Below are positions 4,677 to 6,982 of a DNA stretch of 6,982 nt, piece after piece. The stretch's first letter is position 1; each line of letters opens with the position of its first letter. The DNA comes from Methanomassiliicoccus sp. UBA6 (GTDB lineage Archaea > Thermoplasmatota > Thermoplasmata > Methanomassiliicoccales > Methanomassiliicoccaceae), in contig DAVH01000049.1 in NCBI GenBank assembly GCA_002508545.1, forward strand, positions 38,009-44,990, given 5' to 3'. The notes under the pieces are model-generated. The model did not search any database. It saw only the letters and a list, made by a program, of their open reading frames with translations, and was not told the DNA's origin. The position numbers and the translations under genes were made by a program.

Positions 4677-5978
4677 TTGGATGGGATATCGATTGAGACC
4701 ATATTGCTGCAGATCCTCGTGCTGTTCACGCTTGCCAAGCTCGGCGGGATGCTCTGCGAGAGGGTCGGCATCTCTTCGGTCATCGGGGAGATAGCGGCAG
4801 GCATATTGGTGGTCAACAGTGGCTTTCTGTTCCAGCTTATCGGCCTGAACTTTGACCTGTTCCACCTCCTGAGCTTGGACGCGGACATGTCCCTGTTCGA
4901 GGTCCTCAGCGAGCTGGGCGTGATCTTTCTGCTGTTCGCCGTGGGCCTGGAGACGCCGTTCTCCGAGCTGCGCAAGGTCGGGCGGACCGCCACCCTGGTG
5001 GCCGTTCTCGGAGTGATATTGCCGTTCTTCGCCGGCTTGACCCTTATCCTCGGGCTCGGCCACGGCCAGACCGAAGCGCTGTTCATCGGAGCGGCCATGG
5101 TCGCCACCAGCGTGGGGATAACCGCCCGAGTGATCAAGGACATGGACCTCACCCGCTCCATCGAGTCCCGGGTGATCATAGGGGCCGCGGTCATCGACGA
5201 TGTCCTGGGAATGATCGTGCTGGCCGTCGTAGTCGGGATCGCCGCCGGAGGCTCCAACGGGATAATCGACATCGTGCTCGTATCGGCCACCGGCATCGCC
5301 TTCGTCCTGCTGGTCATATTCTTCGGCTCCATCGTCCTTCCCAAGGCCAGGAAGCGCGCGAACGGGAAGAGGATCGAACCCTTCGACGACAGTACCGTAT
5401 GCGTCAGGAAGCGCAAGTTCTCCATCTCCCCCCTGCCTCTCGCGATCATAGTCTGCCTGGGGCTGTCCTTCGCAGCGTCCTATGCCGGCCTGGCGGCGAT
5501 CATCGGAGCGTTCCTCGCAGGCATGGCCTTTGCCGAGTTCAAGGACAAGTGGCCGTGCGACGAGGACTTCCGGCCGATCAATGCGTTCCTCGTGCCGTTC
5601 TTCTTCCTGTTCGTCGGGATGTCCGTGGACCTGGCCTCGTTCGGCAACGTGCTCGTGCTCGCGGCCATAATCACCGTGCTGGCCGTGGTCACGAAGTATG
5701 TGGGCTGCGGCATGGGCGCTCTCAAACTTGGCCGGGGCTCGGCCAACATCATCGGCGTGGGCATGGTGCCTCGGGGAGAGGTCGGCATCATCGTGGCGAC
5801 GATCGGGCTGAGCATGAACGCGGTGTCCCAGGGCATGTTCTCGGTGGTGGTGTTCATGTCCATGGCGACCACCATCATCGCCCCGTTCCTGCTCACCTGG
5901 GCGTTCCGCCGAAAATATGGAGAGTGCTCCAACGGCGATCAGGCCGAGGTGCATATGGGCGAGGCCTCGCATCCTTGA
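4677..5978 (+). CDS. CPA2-family cation:proton antiporter (NapA/KefB-type membrane domain)
   Basis: An integral membrane exchanger of Na+ or K+ for protons (Na_H_Exchanger fold), 433 residues, with about 11-13 hydrophobic segments and no C-terminal TrkA-N or USP regulatory domain; the cytosolic tail is only about 20 residues. Features: LAKLGGMLCERVGISSVIGEIAAGIL (19-44) in TM1-2, FAVGLE (87-92), ATSVGITARV (143-152), the ion-site pair VIDDVLG with Asp174-Asp175, a basic loop between about 223 and 247, a lysine at 340 (LAVVTKYVG) in the position of the NapA ion-pair lysine, and GMVPRGEVGIIVA (362-374). Two aspartates suggest electrogenic exchange as in NapA. The start is TTG 4677: no in-frame ATG gives a complete first helix, and the TATA box leaves a leader of about 10 bases. 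It stands alone, after the serS terminator, converging on an MscS-type channel gene. Ion specificity is not readable. Confidence 0.93.
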   Translation: MDGISIETILLQILVLFTLAKLGGMLCERVGISSVIGEIAAGILVVNSGFLFQLIGLNFDLFHLLSLDADMSLFEVLSELGVIFLLFAVGLETPFSELRKVGRTATLVAVLGVILPFFAGLTLILGLGHGQTEALFIGAAMVATSVGITARVIKDMDLTRSIESRVIIGAAVIDDVLGMIVLAVVVGIAAGGSNGIIDIVLVSATGIAFVLLVIFFGSIVLPKARKRANGKRIEPFDDSTVCVRKRKFSISPLPLAIIVCLGLSFAASYAGLAAIIGAFLAGMAFAEFKDKWPCDEDFRPINAFLVPFFFLFVGMSVDLASFGNVLVLAAIITVLAVVTKYVGCGMGALKLGRGSANIIGVGMVPRGEVGIIVATIGLSMNAVSQGMFSVVVFMSMATTIIAPFLLTWAFRRKYGECSNGDQAEVHMGEASHP

Positions 5979-5983
5979 AAATT

Positions 5984-6023
5984 GGTCCACGGCCGGCGGC
6001 GCATGCCGCCCGGCCTCTGGACC
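5984..6023 (-). terminator. Long hairpin between convergent antiporter and MscS genes
   Basis: GGTCCA (5984-5989) pairs with TGGACC (6018-6023). Inside it, after a small internal loop, GGCCGG pairs with CCGGCC, then after a bulged C, CGGC pairs with GCCG around a GCAT loop: 16 pairs in all. It fills almost the entire 45-base gap. On the minus strand it directly follows the MscS stop codon and is followed by AATTTTC, so it best fits a terminator for that gene; it could also stop plus-strand transcripts, though no T run follows in that direction. Confidence 0.55.
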
Positions 6024-6932
6024 TCAGCACGCGATGACCTTGTGGCCCTCGGTCTGGAAAATCTCCTGCACCCGGGTGATGACCGAGGAGCGCACCACGG
6101 GGTCGTCCTCGATGTCCTTGGTGTAAACGGTTATGTCGTATAGGATGTTGCCCCCCTGGATCTCCACCGCCCGGATGGTCGGCTTGGGCTCCTTGATGAT
6201 GCCCGGGATGTCGGCGATGGCCTCCTTGATGTATGCCTCGACCTTCTCATGAGGCACCTCGAACGACACTTTGATGGGCACATTGACCGCGTGGTTGGCC
6301 GCACGGGAGTAGTTGTATATCCTCCTCTGCAGGATCTCGTTGTTCGGCACGTCCACGATCTCGCCCTCGACCGTCCTTACCTTTGTGAACACCAGGCCCT
6401 TCTCGATGACGTCGCACATCATGCCCCCGGCGATGCGTATGCGGTCCCCGACCTCGAACGGGCTGGTATCCATGAGCGCCAGGCCGGACACGATGTTCTG
6501 GATGGTGGAGTACGACAACGCGATGCCCAGGCAGATGAAGATCAGGGTGACGACCACCAGCAGGACACCCACGGTCTCCATCTCCAGCATCACGAAGATG
6601 TTGAACACCACGATAAGGAAGCCGATAACGATCAGCGAGTACCGTATCGCCGAGCTCATCAGGTCGATGACCTGGGGATTGAACTTTCTCGAGCGGAACT
6701 TCACGTCCTCGAGGATGGTGGTCTCGACCTTGATCGCCAGGTAGATCCCGACGATGATGGCGACGGTGACGATGATGTTCGACTCGTTGTCCTCGATGAA
6801 CGTCATCAGATCCTCGAAGACCTTGTCCAGGCTCATGAACATGGAGATGGCGATCAGCAGGACCAGCACGATCGAACCGATGTAGATGACATAGCTGAGC
6901 AGAAGGGTGGAGAACTCCAGGGCCGACGGCAT
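6024..6932 (-). CDS. MscS-family mechanosensitive channel
   Basis: A small-conductance mechanosensitive channel-type protein, normally a membrane heptamer that releases solutes on hypo-osmotic shock; 302 residues from the ATG at 6932. Predicted membrane helices: about 8-32, 52-69, 95-116 and the pore-lining 121-153. The diagnostic beta domain follows directly: SPFEVGDRIRIAGGMMCDVIEKGLVFTKVRTVEGEIVDVPNNEIL (split here only for reading: PFEVGDRIRIAGG at 158-170, VDVPNNEIL at 193-201). Residues 215-302 form the alpha/beta cytosolic vestibule (VPIKVSFEVPHEKVEAYIKE, then GGNILYDITVYTKD). The pore helix has fewer Gly/Ala pairs than Escherichia coli MscS. The frame stays open upstream of 6932 to the window edge with no better start visible inside, and the ribosome site is unclear, so an N-terminal extension is possible. 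It converges on the antiporter. Confidence 0.9.
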   Translation of the reverse strand: MPSALEFSTLLLSYVIYIGSIVLVLLIAISMFMSLDKVFEDLMTFIEDNESNIIVTVAIIVGIYLAIKVETTILEDVKFRSRKFNPQVIDLMSSAIRYSLIVIGFLIVVFNIFVMLEMETVGVLLVVVTLIFICLGIALSYSTIQNIVSGLALMDTSPFEVGDRIRIAGGMMCDVIEKGLVFTKVRTVEGEIVDVPNNEILQRRIYNYSRAANHAVNVPIKVSFEVPHEKVEAYIKEAIADIPGIIKEPKPTIRAVEIQGGNILYDITVYTKDIEDDPVVRSSVITRVQEIFQTEGHKVIAC

Positions 6933-6982
6933 GGCCTTGTGGCTCCCGGCATTGGCCCGGCTCCGGCGCGCGATGCGGCTCA

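Noticed and set aside
4602..5990. 462-codon open frame on the minus strand
   Set aside because: It is antisense to the antiporter; its D/H/E/G-rich translation is the reverse reading of membrane-helix codons, with no domain pattern.
5399..6037. 212-codon plus-strand frame inside the antiporter
   Set aside because: It is the shifted reading of the antiporter C-terminal half, R/G/H-rich with no domain.
1..6982. Mobile element, CRISPR array, toxin-antitoxin or defence system
   Set aside because: No transposase, integrase, regularly spaced repeats or paired small toxin/antitoxin genes were seen. All but one of the genes fit known housekeeping, regulatory or transport families.

Overview
The window reads as a GC-rich archaeal chromosome segment. 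Three genes are archaeal/eukaryal only: ribosomal protein L10e, the RNase P protein Rpp21/Rnp4 and the diphthamide enzyme Dph2. Several genes are preceded by TATA-like boxes about 25-30 bases upstream of the probable transcript start, and several lack a Shine-Dalgarno and look leaderless. The protein flavour and gene mix suggest a Thermoplasmatota-like euryarchaeon, possibly a Methanomassiliicoccales relative. That placement is inference: nothing here is methanogenesis-specific, and the seryl-tRNA synthetase is the canonical type.

Layout. Positions 1-1477 (minus strand) hold, in transcription order, a small winged-helix regulator, L10e with its own promoter, and the N-terminal half of dph2, which runs off the left edge. 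Positions 1478-1590 are a divergent control region with an imperfect palindrome over the regulator's TATA box. Positions 1591-2379 (plus) hold an AhpD-like/CMD-family protein and an unrecognised 117-residue protein. Positions 2380-2653 contain no convincing gene but have a run of GC-rich hairpins. Positions 2654-4546 (plus) hold a compact RNA/translation cluster: rnp4, a YhbY/CRM-domain protein and serS, closed by a strong hairpin. Positions 4677-5978 (plus) encode a CPA2-type cation:proton antiporter. Positions 6024-6932 (minus) encode an MscS-type channel, convergent with the antiporter and separated from it by a long hairpin.

How the genes work together. L10e, Dph2 (modification of elongation factor 2), RNase P protein, YhbY and SerRS all serve translation or RNA maturation. 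The antiporter and MscS channel both serve ion and osmotic balance. The regulator and the AhpD-like gene form a divergent pair that may be a small regulon.

Most of the window is ordinary housekeeping. I found no defence system, mobile element, CRISPR array, tRNA or rRNA. The points most worth checking are: the rnp4 reading frame, which has no stop and runs through almost the whole yhbY gene into an RGG-like tail; the hairpin-rich gene-free stretch before it; the palindrome in the divergent control region; the AhpD-like active site with one cysteine replaced by serine; and the non-ATG starts of dph2 and the antiporter, the latter with an overlapping 8-codon ORF.
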